From NCBI GenBank assembly GCA_038534295.1, contig JBCAXA010000002.1:124001-188000 (forward strand): a stretch of 64,000 nucleotides of DNA. Direction: 5' to 3'. The position numbers were made by a program, and so were the translations under genes. Of this stretch, positions 8,404 to 17,296 are shown one piece after another; within the stretch, counting starts at the first letter, position 1, and every line of letters begins with the position of its first letter. The notes under the pieces were generated by a model. The model ran no database searches. It saw nothing but the letters and a program-made list of their open reading frames with translations, and was not told the origin of the DNA. This DNA comes from JBCAXA01 sp038534295. GTDB lineage: Bacteria; Pseudomonadota; Gammaproteobacteria; Steroidobacterales; Woeseiaceae.

Positions 8404-9558
8404 ATGACTGAACGCAAGCTTCGGTTCGCCAGCAAAACCATCCACGGCGGACAATTTCCGGATCCCAGCACCGGCGCAATCATGCCGCCGATTTACGCCA
8501 CGTCGACGTATGTACAGTCGAGTCCCGGCGTGCACCAGGGATTTGAATATTCGCGCACGCACAACCCAACGCGGTTTGCTTGGGAACGGTGTATCGCCGA
8601 ACTCGAAGGCGGTGTGCGCGGGTTCGCGTTTGCCTCGGGGATGGCGGCGATCGCCACGATCCTCGAACTCATCGACAGCGGTGCGCACGTCGTTGCCGGC
8701 GACGATCTGTACGGCGGCACCGTACGACTGTTCGATCGTGTCCGTACGCGCACGGCGAGCCTGTCATTCAGTTATGTCGATGCGACGGATGCCAACGCGG
8801 TACGCGACGCGTTAACGCCGCAGACTCGCTTGATTTGGCTCGAAACGCCGAGCAATCCGATGCTGAAGTTAATCGACATCGCGGCCGTCGCTGAGACGCT
8901 CAAGGGATCTGATGCGTTACTGGTTGTTGACAATACGTTTGCGACGCCATGGGGGCAGCAGCCGTTGAAGCTGGGTGCCGATATCGTCGTACATTCGGCC
9001 ACCAAGTTTCTGAACGGCCATTCGGACATGGTCGGTGGCGCTGTCGTTACCGATCGCGACGATCTCGGCGAGTCGCTGGCGTTTCTGCAGAATTCAGCCG
9101 GTGCCGTTGCCGGTCCGTTCGACAGTTTCCTGGCATTGCGCGGGGTCAAAACGCTCGATGTTCGGATGCAGCGTCATAACGACAGCGCCGCGCAGATCGC
9201 CGCTTGGTTGGCGGCCGACAAGCGCGTCGAGTCCGTCATCTATCCCGGGCTCGCGGGGCACCCGCAGCATGCTTTGGCCGAACGACAAATGCGCGGTGGC
9301 GGTGGGATCGTCACGTTCAATATTGCTGGCGACCTTGCCGAAGCGCGGCAATTTCTGGAGCGCTGCGAAGTGTTCGCGCTTGCCGAAAGCCTCGGTGGTG
9401 TGGAGAGTCTGGTTGATCATCCTGCGATCATGACCCACGCATCCGTGCCCGCCGAGGCACGCGCCAAACTTGGCATTGGCGATCAGTTGATTCGCTTGTC
9501 GGTGGGCATCGAAGACGTTGCCGATCTCATCGACGACCTCGACGCGGCGCTCGGTTAG
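8404..9558 (+). CDS. Cystathionine gamma-lyase/gamma-synthase family PLP enzyme
   Basis: A 384-residue Cys/Met-metabolism PLP enzyme. Seen: the YSRTHNPTR motif, the ASGMAAI phosphate-binding region, LETPSNP, and the Schiff-base lysine K201 in HSATKFLNGHSDMVGG. The family includes MetB, MetC and cystathionine gamma-lyase, which sequence reading alone does not separate well. Its place six bases after cystathionine beta-synthase favours the gamma-lyase role (cystathionine to cysteine plus 2-oxobutyrate). Its last bases overlap the end of the convergent DUF885 gene by four bases. Confidence 0.88.
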   Translation: MTERKLRFASKTIHGGQFPDPSTGAIMPPIYATSTYVQSSPGVHQGFEYSRTHNPTRFAWERCIAELEGGVRGFAFASGMAAIATILELIDSGAHVVAGDDLYGGTVRLFDRVRTRTASLSFSYVDATDANAVRDALTPQTRLIWLETPSNPMLKLIDIAAVAETLKGSDALLVVDNTFATPWGQQPLKLGADIVVHSATKFLNGHSDMVGGAVVTDRDDLGESLAFLQNSAGAVAGPFDSFLALRGVKTLDVRMQRHNDSAAQIAAWLAADKRVESVIYPGLAGHPQHALAERQMRGGGGIVTFNIAGDLAEARQFLERCEVFALAESLGGVESLVDHPAIMTHASVPAEARAKLGIGDQLIRLSVGIEDVADLIDDLDAALG

Positions 9559-11327
9559 TTGCTGCGCTGACGGGCGATATCGGCGCGCACGCGTTCCTCG
9601 AGCAGGCTGAGCGGCAACGCACCGCGCAAAAGAATCTGGTCATGAAAAGTCGGCAGGTCGAAGTCGTCGCCAAGCGTAGCTTCCGCGTGGCGCCGTAGCT
9701 CCCAAATCTTCAGCTCGCCCAGCTTGTACGACAGCGCCTGTCCGGGCCAAGAGATGTAGCGGTCGACTTCGGCGCGGACGTTGGCTCGCGACAGCGACGT
9801 GTTGCTCGCTAAAAAATCGATCGCCTGCTGTCGACTCCAGCCCATCGCATGAATACCGGTGTCGATCACCAAGCGACAGGCGCGCCACATTTCGTAGCTC
9901 AAACGTCCGAAATGAGCGTACGGATCATCGTACACGCCCATTTCGACACCGAGTTTCTCGGTGTACAGCGCCCAACCCTCGCCGAAAGCACTGAAGTAAA
10001 GGCTTTGCCGAAACGCGGGCACGTCGGCGAGCTCCTGTGCAAGCGCTATTTGTAAGTGGTGCCCGGGCACAGCTTCGTGCAGCGTTAGCGCCGTCAGCTC
10101 GTACAGCGGCCGTTGATCGAGCGCAAACGTATTGACCCAATACGCGCCACCATTGGCGCCGCCGCGCTTGGCGCGATTGTACGAGGCGGTGGTGTAGTTC
10201 GGCGCGATTGCGTCGGGGACCGGCACCACACCGTAGGGCGTACGCGGCAACGTGTTGAAAAAACCGGGCAGCACGTAGTCGATTTGCTTGGCGATATACG
10301 CCGTCTCTTTCAGCAGTTCCTTCGGCGAGCTTGCATAGAACCGCTCATCGGTGCGCAGAAACTCCGTGAATTCGGCAAAGTCGCCGTCAAACTCCGTTTC
10401 GGCGATAACGGTATCCATCTCGGCGCGAATACGCTTGACCTCCGCGAGTCCGATTTGGTGGATATCCTCGGGCGATAAATCGCTGCGCGTGCTGTATCGG
10501 CGGATTTGAAAGCGGTAATAGTCCTCGCCCCTCGACAGCGCGGATGCGCCAATCGTCTCGGTCGTAGCAGCGTCGCGATACTCGCCTTCGAGGAATCGCG
10601 ACAGTCTGCCGAGCGCACGAAAAGCGCCGTCACGAACCGCAGAGCGGCCCGCTGCGCGGAGTCGCTCTTGCTCATTCTCGCTGATGCCGTCGGGCATATC
10701 TCGAAAAGGATCGTATAAAGCGCTGTCCTCAGGGTCTTCGGTCACTTGCGCGCTGACCGTCGGCGCGATGCCGTCTACAACGACGCGCGGCAGTACAAAA
10801 CCGTCGTCAATACCGCGGCGCATATTCGCGATGTTTTCATCGAAGTAGCGAGGAAACGCACTCAGCCGTGCAATGTAGTCTTCGTAGTCGGCCACGCTGG
10901 TGTAGCGAAGGCCCCGGCTGGCGCGCAGCGCACCCGTGAAAAACCCGGAAAAGCTGTTGAACGGAATACGCTCGAGGCCGAGTTGCCGCGCATCAATGCT
11001 GTCGTTGAGAACCCAGATCAATAGATCTCGATTCATGAGGGCGGCGTCGTCAAAGCCCGACGTGTCGAGCGCTTTTGCCCGCGCGAGAAAATCGTATTCG
11101 GCTTCGAGGCGGCGGGCTTCGTCGGCCGGCGTTACCCGCGGCAGTTCATGATTGCTGCCGGCCACACCAAAGCTGGTTGCCAGCATTGGATTCTCAGCCA
11201 AGCGGTAAGCCCAGTAGTCACTCATGACACGCTCGAGCTCGGCTGGACTGGCGTCGGCAATGCTGCTCGCTGCGATGAGGGTCAAAACGACGACGGTCGA
11301 ATGAAAAAGGTTTTGCAAGGTTCGCAT
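9555..11327 (-). CDS. DUF885 family exported zinc-peptidase-like protein
   Basis: About 590 residues. The ORF runs further upstream, but the start at 11327 gives a signal peptide (MRTLQNLFHSTVVVLTLIAASSIADA) and a GGAAG ribosome-binding site. The body is the DUF885 fold: DYWAYRLAENP near the N-terminus, repeated helical motifs, and the zinc-binding HEAVPGHH (first His about 417) with a downstream FGEGWALYTEKLG glutamate segment, as in gluzincin-like peptidases. Likely periplasmic. It starts 19 bases after the cysteine synthase gene and is the last gene of the hemA-prfA-cysteine synthase operon. The substrate is unknown. Confidence 0.88.
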   Translation of the reverse strand: MRTLQNLFHSTVVVLTLIAASSIADASPAELERVMSDYWAYRLAENPMLATSFGVAGSNHELPRVTPADEARRLEAEYDFLARAKALDTSGFDDAALMNRDLLIWVLNDSIDARQLGLERIPFNSFSGFFTGALRASRGLRYTSVADYEDYIARLSAFPRYFDENIANMRRGIDDGFVLPRVVVDGIAPTVSAQVTEDPEDSALYDPFRDMPDGISENEQERLRAAGRSAVRDGAFRALGRLSRFLEGEYRDAATTETIGASALSRGEDYYRFQIRRYSTRSDLSPEDIHQIGLAEVKRIRAEMDTVIAETEFDGDFAEFTEFLRTDERFYASSPKELLKETAYIAKQIDYVLPGFFNTLPRTPYGVVPVPDAIAPNYTTASYNRAKRGGANGGAYWVNTFALDQRPLYELTALTLHEAVPGHHLQIALAQELADVPAFRQSLYFSAFGEGWALYTEKLGVEMGVYDDPYAHFGRLSYEMWRACRLVIDTGIHAMGWSRQQAIDFLASNTSLSRANVRAEVDRYISWPGQALSYKLGELKIWELRRHAEATLGDDFDLPTFHDQILLRGALPLSLLEERVRADIARQRSN

Positions 11328-11346
11328 GGGAACTTCCGAGATTGAG

Positions 11347-12342
11347 TCAGATCGACGGTGGCTCGATGCCTTTGCTCCGCAAAAACGCCGGATTGAATAA
11401 GCGAGCACGATAGCGCAGTCCGGAATCGCAAAGAATCGTCACGATCGTATGGCCCGGTCCCAATTCTCTCGCCAAGCGCACGGCACCCGCGACGTTGATG
11501 CCGCTGGATCCGCCCAACACCAAACCTTCGTCTCGAATCAATCGATACGTCAGCGGGATCGCTTCGGTGTCGTCAATACGGTAGCTGACATCGATACCAA
11601 CACCGTCTAAGTTCGCAGTGACCCGGCTGTTGCCGATCCCTTCGGTGATCGAGCTGCCGGTGACTTCGATGCAGCCGTGTGCATAGAAGTGGTGCAGGCC
11701 TGAACCGCCGGGATCGGCCAGGCCAATCTTGACGGCGGGATTCGCACGGCGCAGTGCGTTCGCGACTCCACCTAAGGTACCGCCGGTTCCGACGGCACAA
11801 ATGAAGCCGTCGATGCTGCCGTTGGTCTGCTCAAGAAGCTCCGTGCCGGTCGTACGGTCGTGGAAATCTCGGTTGGCGGTGTTGTCGAACTGGTTTGGCC
11901 AAAATGCCGAGCGCGGGCGCTCGTCGTTCATGGCGTCCGCCATGCGCTTTGATACATGCACGAAGTGCTCGGGATTCTTGAACGGCACGGCGGGGATCTG
12001 CCTAACCTCGGCGCCATAGCTTTCGAGCGTCGCAATCTTCTCTTCGCTTTGCGTGTTCGGCATGACGATCAACGTGCGATAGCCAAGTGCGTTACCGACC
12101 AGCGCTAGGCCGATGCCGGTATTGCCGGCTGTGCCTTCGACAATGGTGGCCCCGGGCGCGATAGCACCTTGCGCTTGTGCCGTCAGCAGCATGCCGAGTG
12201 CCGCACGGTCCTTGACCGAGCCGCCGGGATTCATGAATTCCGCTTTGCCGAGAATCTCGCAGCCGGTTTCGTCCGAGACTTGGCGTAATCGAATCAGCGG
12301 GGTATTGCCGATGGTGTCGAGAACGCTGGCCGCGATCGTCAT
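11347..12342 (-). CDS. Cysteine synthase family PLP enzyme
   Basis: A 331-residue fold-type II PLP enzyme with the O-acetylserine sulfhydrylase signature IGNTPLIRL, PLP lysine K44 in MNPGGSVKDRA, TAGNTGIG and the phosphate loop GTGGT. It lacks CBS domains, unlike the enzyme at 7006. It resembles the cysteine synthase A-like variants with a longer NTANRDFHDRTTG loop. Its ATG overlaps the prfA stop (ATGA), so it is translationally coupled to the translation-termination factor. Together with the divergent transsulfuration pair it makes this a cysteine-supply locus. Whether the sulfur donor is sulfide is not decidable here. Confidence 0.87.
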   Translation of the reverse strand: MTIAASVLDTIGNTPLIRLRQVSDETGCEILGKAEFMNPGGSVKDRAALGMLLTAQAQGAIAPGATIVEGTAGNTGIGLALVGNALGYRTLIVMPNTQSEEKIATLESYGAEVRQIPAVPFKNPEHFVHVSKRMADAMNDERPRSAFWPNQFDNTANRDFHDRTTGTELLEQTNGSIDGFICAVGTGGTLGGVANALRRANPAVKIGLADPGGSGLHHFYAHGCIEVTGSSITEGIGNSRVTANLDGVGIDVSYRIDDTEAIPLTYRLIRDEGLVLGGSSGINVAGAVRLARELGPGHTIVTILCDSGLRYRARLFNPAFLRSKGIEPPSI

Positions 12343-13427
12343 TGCTGTTCTTCGAGCTGTGCGAGCTGATCGGCTTGATGTTCTTGCAGTAGCGGTCCGA
12401 TGACGGGGTCGAGGTCGCCAGCCATAATCTCAGCGAGCTTGTACAGCGTCAGATTGATGCGATGGTCGGTGACTCGGCCCTGGGGAAAATTGTAGGTGCG
12501 AATTCGCTCGGAACGATCACCGCTGCCAACCAGACTGCGACGCTGTTCCGCCTGCTGCTTTTGTTGTGCCGACACCTCGACGTCGAGCAGTCGTGCGGAC
12601 AGCAGGGTCAGGGCCCTGGCTTTGTTTTTATGCTGCGAGCGCTCGTCCTGGCATTCGACGACAATGCCGCTTGGCAGGTGCGTGATGCGCACCGCTGAGT
12701 CAGTTTTGTTGACATGCTGGCCGCCCGCACCCGATGCGCGATACGTGTCAATGCGAAGGTCCGCTGTGTTGATGTCGACCTCGTCGACCTCCGCAGGCTC
12801 CGCCAAGACGGCGACGGTGCACGCCGACGTGTGAATACGGCCCTGCGATTCGGTTTCCGGCACCCGCTGCACGCGGTGCGCGCCGGACTCGAACTTGAGC
12901 GCCGAGTAAGCGCCATCGCCTTCGATACGACTGATTATCTCTTTGAAGCCGCCGTGCTCGCCGTCGTTGCTCGACAGGACCTCGAGCCGCCAGCCGCGTT
13001 GTTCGGCGTAGCGTGCGTACATACGGAACAAATCGCCGGCAAAGATGGCCGCTTCATCGCCACCGGTCCCGGCGCGAATCTCCAGAAAAATGTTGGCGTC
13101 GTCGTTCGGGTCGCGCGGCAACAGCGCAATTTTCAGCGCCTGTTCGAGCTCGGTGCGTTCCGAATCGAGGCGCGTGACTTCTTCTTCGCCCATTCGACGC
13201 ATGTCGGCGTCGGTATCGCGAGCAAGTTCCTGCGCTTCTTCGAGCTCGGTACCGAGCGCGGTAAAGCGTTCATACAGTTTGACCACGGGCTCGTTGCGGG
13301 CGTACTCGCGCGATAGATCGCGGAACCGGTTCTGGTCGCCAATGATCTCTGGGTCTGCCAACAAACCCGCGATTTCTTCGAACCGTTCGCGCAGCCGGTC
13401 CAGGTTAGCGCGTATGCTGGCCTTCAT
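12339..13427 (-). CDS. prfA: Peptide chain release factor 1
   Basis: A 362-residue RF1, of normal length. It recognises UAA and UAG and releases the peptide. Seen: the GGQ motif in SGAGGQHVNKTDSAVR (about residues 235-237) and the C-terminal INLTLYKL segment. The ATG overlaps the hemA stop by four bases. This is the conserved hemA-prfA pairing; the usual third gene, prmC, has been displaced to 6063. Confidence 0.96.
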   Translation of the reverse strand: MKASIRANLDRLRERFEEIAGLLADPEIIGDQNRFRDLSREYARNEPVVKLYERFTALGTELEEAQELARDTDADMRRMGEEEVTRLDSERTELEQALKIALLPRDPNDDANIFLEIRAGTGGDEAAIFAGDLFRMYARYAEQRGWRLEVLSSNDGEHGGFKEIISRIEGDGAYSALKFESGAHRVQRVPETESQGRIHTSACTVAVLAEPAEVDEVDINTADLRIDTYRASGAGGQHVNKTDSAVRITHLPSGIVVECQDERSQHKNKARALTLLSARLLDVEVSAQQKQQAEQRRSLVGSGDRSERIRTYNFPQGRVTDHRINLTLYKLAEIMAGDLDPVIGPLLQEHQADQLAQLEEQQ

Positions 13428-14686
13428 TGCTTGTCGTTGCGGTCAACGTCGAACAGCGCTTCGACGGCGCGCAACAAATCGTCGTCATCGGCTTCGGCAG
13501 CCCGGCGGATCGCATCGCTGGGTGCGTGCAGCAGTTTGTTGGTGAGCGTGTTCGCCAGGTACGTCAGGGCCTCGTCCGGGCCTTTGGTTTCCGCGCGACG
13601 GCGCGCGGCCAGCAGAATGTCATCGCGCAACACTTCAGCCCGCTGACGAACCGCTCTAATCAGCGGCGCGGCCTCGACGGCTCGGGCGCTCGCCTCGTAC
13701 TTTTCAAGGGCGCCGTCGATCAGCTTCTCGGCATCGACAGCGGCCTTTTGACGGGCAGCAAGGCTTTCGGTGATGACGCCCTGCAGGTCATCGACGGTAT
13801 ACAGATAGATGTCGGCGAGATCGGCTACGCCTGCCTCGATATCACGCGGGACCGCGATGTCGGCAACGAACACCGGCTGGCGTCGGCGCCGTCGCCCAAG
13901 GGCGCTCGCCATGGCCGCGGTAGAGATAATCGGGTCCGGGCTGCGCGTCGAAGCCACCACGATATCGGCGTCCGGCAAGACTGAGTCGATGGCATGCAGC
14001 CCGAGGCCAACGCCGCCGAACTCGTTCGCCAACTGCTCGGCTGTCTCGACCGTACGGTTGGCGACGAACAAACGACCAATTTTTTGGCGGTGCAGGTGGC
14101 GCGCGACGAGTTCGACCGTTTCGCCGGCGCCGACCAGCAGCGCGGTCAGTCGGTCGAAACGGTCGAGCAGGTTGCTCGCGAGGCTCACCGCCGCATACGC
14201 AACGGACACCGGGTTTTCGCCGATCGCCGTCTCAGTACGAATTTGCTTTGCCGTCGAGAACGCAAAGCGACAAGCGCGGTCTAAAACAGGGCCGGCCGAC
14301 GATAAGTCACGCGCGTGGCGATAGGCGTCTTTCAATTGGCCGGCAATCTGCGGTTCGCCGAGCACGACCGAATCGAGTCCGGCAGCGACGCGACACAAGT
14401 GGCGCGTGGCCTGTGTGCCGATCAGCTCGAACAGTGAGGACTGTGTCGCCGTGTCGAGGCTCTGTGATTCGACTAACCAACGGCGCGCGGAACCGGCGGC
14501 GCCGTTATCACCGTAGCCGATAATTTCAGTGCGATTGCATGTCGACAAAACCATGGCTTCATCAACACCGGCGCTGCTGCGCAAAGCCGCAACAACGTCT
14601 GGTATGTCTGCCGGGTCGAACACGACCCTCTCGCGGACTTCAACCGGGGCCGTGTTATGGTTAATGCCGAGGACGAAAAGCGGCAT
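13424..14686 (-). CDS. hemA: Glutamyl-tRNA reductase
   Basis: About 420 residues. First enzyme of C5 tetrapyrrole synthesis, reducing Glu-tRNA to glutamate-1-semialdehyde. Starting at ATG 14686 (MPLFVLGINH) puts the catalytic cysteine of VLSTCNRTE at position 50, as in the family; a GTG at 14707 is the alternative. The NADPH-binding ALLVGAGETVELVARHL and the C-terminal dimerisation helix are present. It heads the hemA-prfA-cysteine synthase-DUF885 operon and diverges from the TPR lipoprotein, with about 90 bases shared for both promoters. Confidence 0.96.
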   Translation of the reverse strand: MPLFVLGINHNTAPVEVRERVVFDPADIPDVVAALRSSAGVDEAMVLSTCNRTEIIGYGDNGAAGSARRWLVESQSLDTATQSSLFELIGTQATRHLCRVAAGLDSVVLGEPQIAGQLKDAYRHARDLSSAGPVLDRACRFAFSTAKQIRTETAIGENPVSVAYAAVSLASNLLDRFDRLTALLVGAGETVELVARHLHRQKIGRLFVANRTVETAEQLANEFGGVGLGLHAIDSVLPDADIVVASTRSPDPIISTAAMASALGRRRRRQPVFVADIAVPRDIEAGVADLADIYLYTVDDLQGVITESLAARQKAAVDAEKLIDGALEKYEASARAVEAAPLIRAVRQRAEVLRDDILLAARRRAETKGPDEALTYLANTLTNKLLHAPSDAIRRAAEADDDDLLRAVEALFDVDRNDKQ

Positions 14687-14777
14687 CGAATGGAATCGTT
14701 TCCCCACGCGCGGGTCTTAGCGCCTATGATAAGCGACTTTGCTCCGGCTTGCCGCTTCACTGTTTTCTAGGAGCACC

Positions 14778-16451
14778 ATGCCCCTCACGCGTTTAATCCT
14801 TTGGCCGCTGGCAGCGCTCCTCGTCGGCTGCGCAAGCTTGCCCGACGACAGCGTCTCGACGGTCCGTTTCATGGCCGCTGAGCGGGCGCTCGATGCGGGC
14901 GAGTATCGGCTGGCAGCCGATGAGTATCGGAAAGCAGCGCTCGCCAGCGATGATCCGGAGACGGCGCGAGCGGCCGCCGATATTTGCTTCGAATTTGGTC
15001 GGCGTGAAACTACCTTGAGCGTTCTCGACCGCTGGGAAGCGCTCGAACCGAATGCGCCCGATCCCTGGCTGCTGCGCGGTCGCCTGGCGTTGCGGCAAAC
15101 CGATGCCGACACCGCGAGCGACAGTTTCGGCGCGTTTGTGGAGCTCGCACGAGCACCCTATATGGATCGGGATCGTGCGTTCGAGCGGCTCGGCAATGTG
15201 TTGTTGGGCGAGAGCAACCAGCGGCTGGCGTTGGACGTCGCCGAGCGACTGGCCGAGCGGCACAGCGCAGACTGGCGAGCGTATCGGATGGTTTCGCAGG
15301 TGGCGCTGCGGCGCGACGATCTGACTCGATCGCTCGAGGCCGCCGAACGCGCGTTTGAGCTGGCGCCGGACTCTTTCGATGCCGCCATGCTGCAGGCCCA
15401 AGCGATTGTGCTGGGCGGCGACCGCACGGCTGGGCTCGAATTCGCCGAGAGTATTGCAGACAACGGCATGAGCACCGAACAGCAGCTCGACTACGCTCGG
15501 TTTCTGTCGACCAGTGACGCGGTAGACGATGCCGTACGCATCGTAGACGACGTTTTGGAATCCCAGCCGGACAACGCGGATGCGCTGCAGGCTCGGGCAA
15601 TTCTCGACCTGCGCAACGGCGAGCTCGACGTTGCGTGGGAACGATTCTCGCAACTCGCGGCGAAGCCATCGCACCGCCACGATTCGCTGTTTTTTCTCGG
15701 CAATATCGCCGAACGACGCGGTCGAACGGAGCAGGCACGACGTATCTACACGCAGATTGGCGAAGGGCCGAACGCCATCATCGCCCAGCAGCGTATCAGC
15801 GCTTTGCTGTTCGCGGGCGGCGATACCGAAGGGGCGTTCGATCAGCTCAACCGCTACAGTCGCGCGCATCCGGCGAAAGGTTTTGCGCTGCAGTTGACGC
15901 GCGCGCAACTCTATCGGGAGCTCGGCCAGCACGATGCTGCTATCGAGATCTACGATGCGATGCTGGACGTCCGACCCGAGGCCGAGGGTCTCAAACTGAC
16001 GCGCGCAGAGGCGCTGCTCGCAAGCGGTGACGTCAAAGGGGCCATTAAGCAGTACCGCGCGACGCTGCGCGATCATCCCGATAGCGCGCTGTCACTCAAC
16101 GCGTTGGGCTACACGCTGGCTGACCGGACCGAGCGTTATGATGAGGCGTACGGTCTGATTGTTCGTGCGCTCGAACTCGAACCCAACAATGCGGCAATTA
16201 TCGACTCGATGGGCTGGGTCGAATTCAAATTGGGGCGTTACGAGGCCGCGCTCGAGCATCTCGAGCGGGCTTGGGATTTGATCAAGGATCCGGAGGTCGC
16301 TGCGCACCTGGGCGAGACGCTGTGGCAACTGGGCGAGCGCGAGCGCGCCCGCGAGGTGCTCAAAGAGGCCTACGACCGCAATCCCGACAGCATTCCGCTG
16401 CGGCGCACGCTCGAGCGACTGCTCGAGCAGGATGCCCGCGTCGAGAGCTAA
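14778..16451 (+). CDS. TPR-repeat outer-membrane lipoprotein
   Basis: A 557-residue protein. Start chosen at ATG 14778 behind AGGAGC. Signal peptide with lipobox LLVGC, then many tetratricopeptide repeats throughout, for example about residues 430-540 where LNALGYTLADR, IDSMGWVEFKLGRYEAALEHLERA and HLGETLWQLG follow one another. It is the counterpart of the TPR lipoproteins encoded just before lolB in pseudomonads and relatives. It probably serves as a protein-protein scaffold at the outer membrane. Its stop overlaps the lolB start by one base (TAATG). Confidence 0.88.
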   Translation: MPLTRLILWPLAALLVGCASLPDDSVSTVRFMAAERALDAGEYRLAADEYRKAALASDDPETARAAADICFEFGRRETTLSVLDRWEALEPNAPDPWLLRGRLALRQTDADTASDSFGAFVELARAPYMDRDRAFERLGNVLLGESNQRLALDVAERLAERHSADWRAYRMVSQVALRRDDLTRSLEAAERAFELAPDSFDAAMLQAQAIVLGGDRTAGLEFAESIADNGMSTEQQLDYARFLSTSDAVDDAVRIVDDVLESQPDNADALQARAILDLRNGELDVAWERFSQLAAKPSHRHDSLFFLGNIAERRGRTEQARRIYTQIGEGPNAIIAQQRISALLFAGGDTEGAFDQLNRYSRAHPAKGFALQLTRAQLYRELGQHDAAIEIYDAMLDVRPEAEGLKLTRAEALLASGDVKGAIKQYRATLRDHPDSALSLNALGYTLADRTERYDEAYGLIVRALELEPNNAAIIDSMGWVEFKLGRYEAALEHLERAWDLIKDPEVAAHLGETLWQLGERERAREVLKEAYDRNPDSIPLRRTLERLLEQDARVES

Positions 16452-17071
16452 TGATCGCGCGCGCCGCGTCGACGCTGTTGGCGGCACTGCTGCTGGCCAG
16501 CTGTGCTTCGCTGCCACCCTCGCAGCTGCCGGCTCTACCGACCGACTACGAGGGTCGCGAGGACATCCTTGCCGAGTACGATCGCTGGGAGGTGCGCGGC
16601 AGAGTCGCCATTCGCACTGCCGATGACGGCTTTTCGGCCGCGTTGAATTGGCGTCAGTCCGGCGAGCGCATCGACGCGCGGCTGCACGGGCCCTTGGGAC
16701 GCGGCACGGTGCTGCTGGAGGGCGACCCGGACCAGCTGACCCTGCGCCACTCGGACGGTGTTGTCGAAGTTATGGACGATCCGGAGCAGAGTATTCGCTG
16801 GCGCTACGGCTGGACGGTGCCGTTCGACAGTTTTCGCTATTGGGTCCTCGGCATCGGCGATCCGGCACTCGATGGCGATCTCGAGATTGCCGAAAACGGC
16901 CTCCTAAAATCGCTTGAACAGGGCCGTTGGCGCGTCGATTACCGCGACTATCAGCGCGTTGGCGCGGCTGAGCTTCCCCGCAAGCTCATTGCTGTCAGCG
17001 ACGATGTGCGTCTGACCATTGTCTTAAAAGACTGGCACATTCCGCTCGAGGCAACTGCCGCCGTCCGGTAA
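16451..17071 (+). CDS. lolB: Outer-membrane lipoprotein receptor LolB
   Basis: A 206-residue lipoprotein of the usual LolB length. Signal with lipobox LLASC, then the LolB marks WEVRGRVAIRT, FSAALNWRQ, the LHGPLGRGTVLLEGD strand and SFRYWVLGIGDP. It accepts lipoproteins from LolA and inserts them in the outer membrane. Coupled to the TPR gene by TAATG. Downstream one expects ispE, but only about 90 bases remain before the tRNA and they contain a promoter, not an ispE remnant. Confidence 0.93.
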   Translation: MIARAASTLLAALLLASCASLPPSQLPALPTDYEGREDILAEYDRWEVRGRVAIRTADDGFSAALNWRQSGERIDARLHGPLGRGTVLLEGDPDQLTLRHSDGVVEVMDDPEQSIRWRYGWTVPFDSFRYWVLGIGDPALDGDLEIAENGLLKSLEQGRWRVDYRDYQRVGAAELPRKLIAVSDDVRLTIVLKDWHIPLEATAAVR

Positions 17072-17080
17072 CTCGCTGGT

Positions 17081-17109
17081 TTGACACCCGAAACCCGGAG
17101 CCGGACAAT
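17081..17109 (+). promoter_or_regulatory. Sigma-70 promoter of tRNA-Gln (and probably prs)
   Basis: TTGACA at 17081-17086 and GACAAT at 17104-17109 with a 17-base spacer, followed by a GC-rich discriminator as in stable-RNA promoters. The tRNA begins 53 bases after the -10 box. Confidence 0.7.
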
Positions 17110-17162
17110 CACCCGCGCAGTGGCCGGGCGCACCGCGAGCGAGCGGGGCACCGGGCACTTGC

Positions 17163-17237
17163 TGGGGTGTAGCCAAGCGGTAAGGCAACGGGTTTTGATC
17201 CCGTGATTCGCAGGTTCGAATCCTGCCACCCCAGCCA
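17163..17237 (+). tRNA. tRNA-Gln (anticodon TTG)
   Basis: A complete 75-base cloverleaf with encoded CCA. The acceptor arms TGGGGTG and CACCCCA pair perfectly; the anticodon loop TTTTGAT carries TTG; the T-arm is GCAGG-TTCGAAT-CCTGC. Position between lolB and prs is conserved in gammaproteobacteria. Confidence 0.97.
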
Positions 17238-17296
17238 TTCTCGCCGCCCGCCGACAGGCCGCTGCCGCAACACAAAAATATACGGGGAGTAGGGTC

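Noticed and set aside
14793..16076. Long minus-strand open frame opposite the TPR lipoprotein
   Set aside because: It is the antisense of a well-supported TPR gene with signal peptide and ribosome-binding site; its composition is Arg-rich with no motif. Similar long frames opposite putA (32848-33918), prs (17024-18052) and CHAT (3121-3853) were rejected for the same reason.
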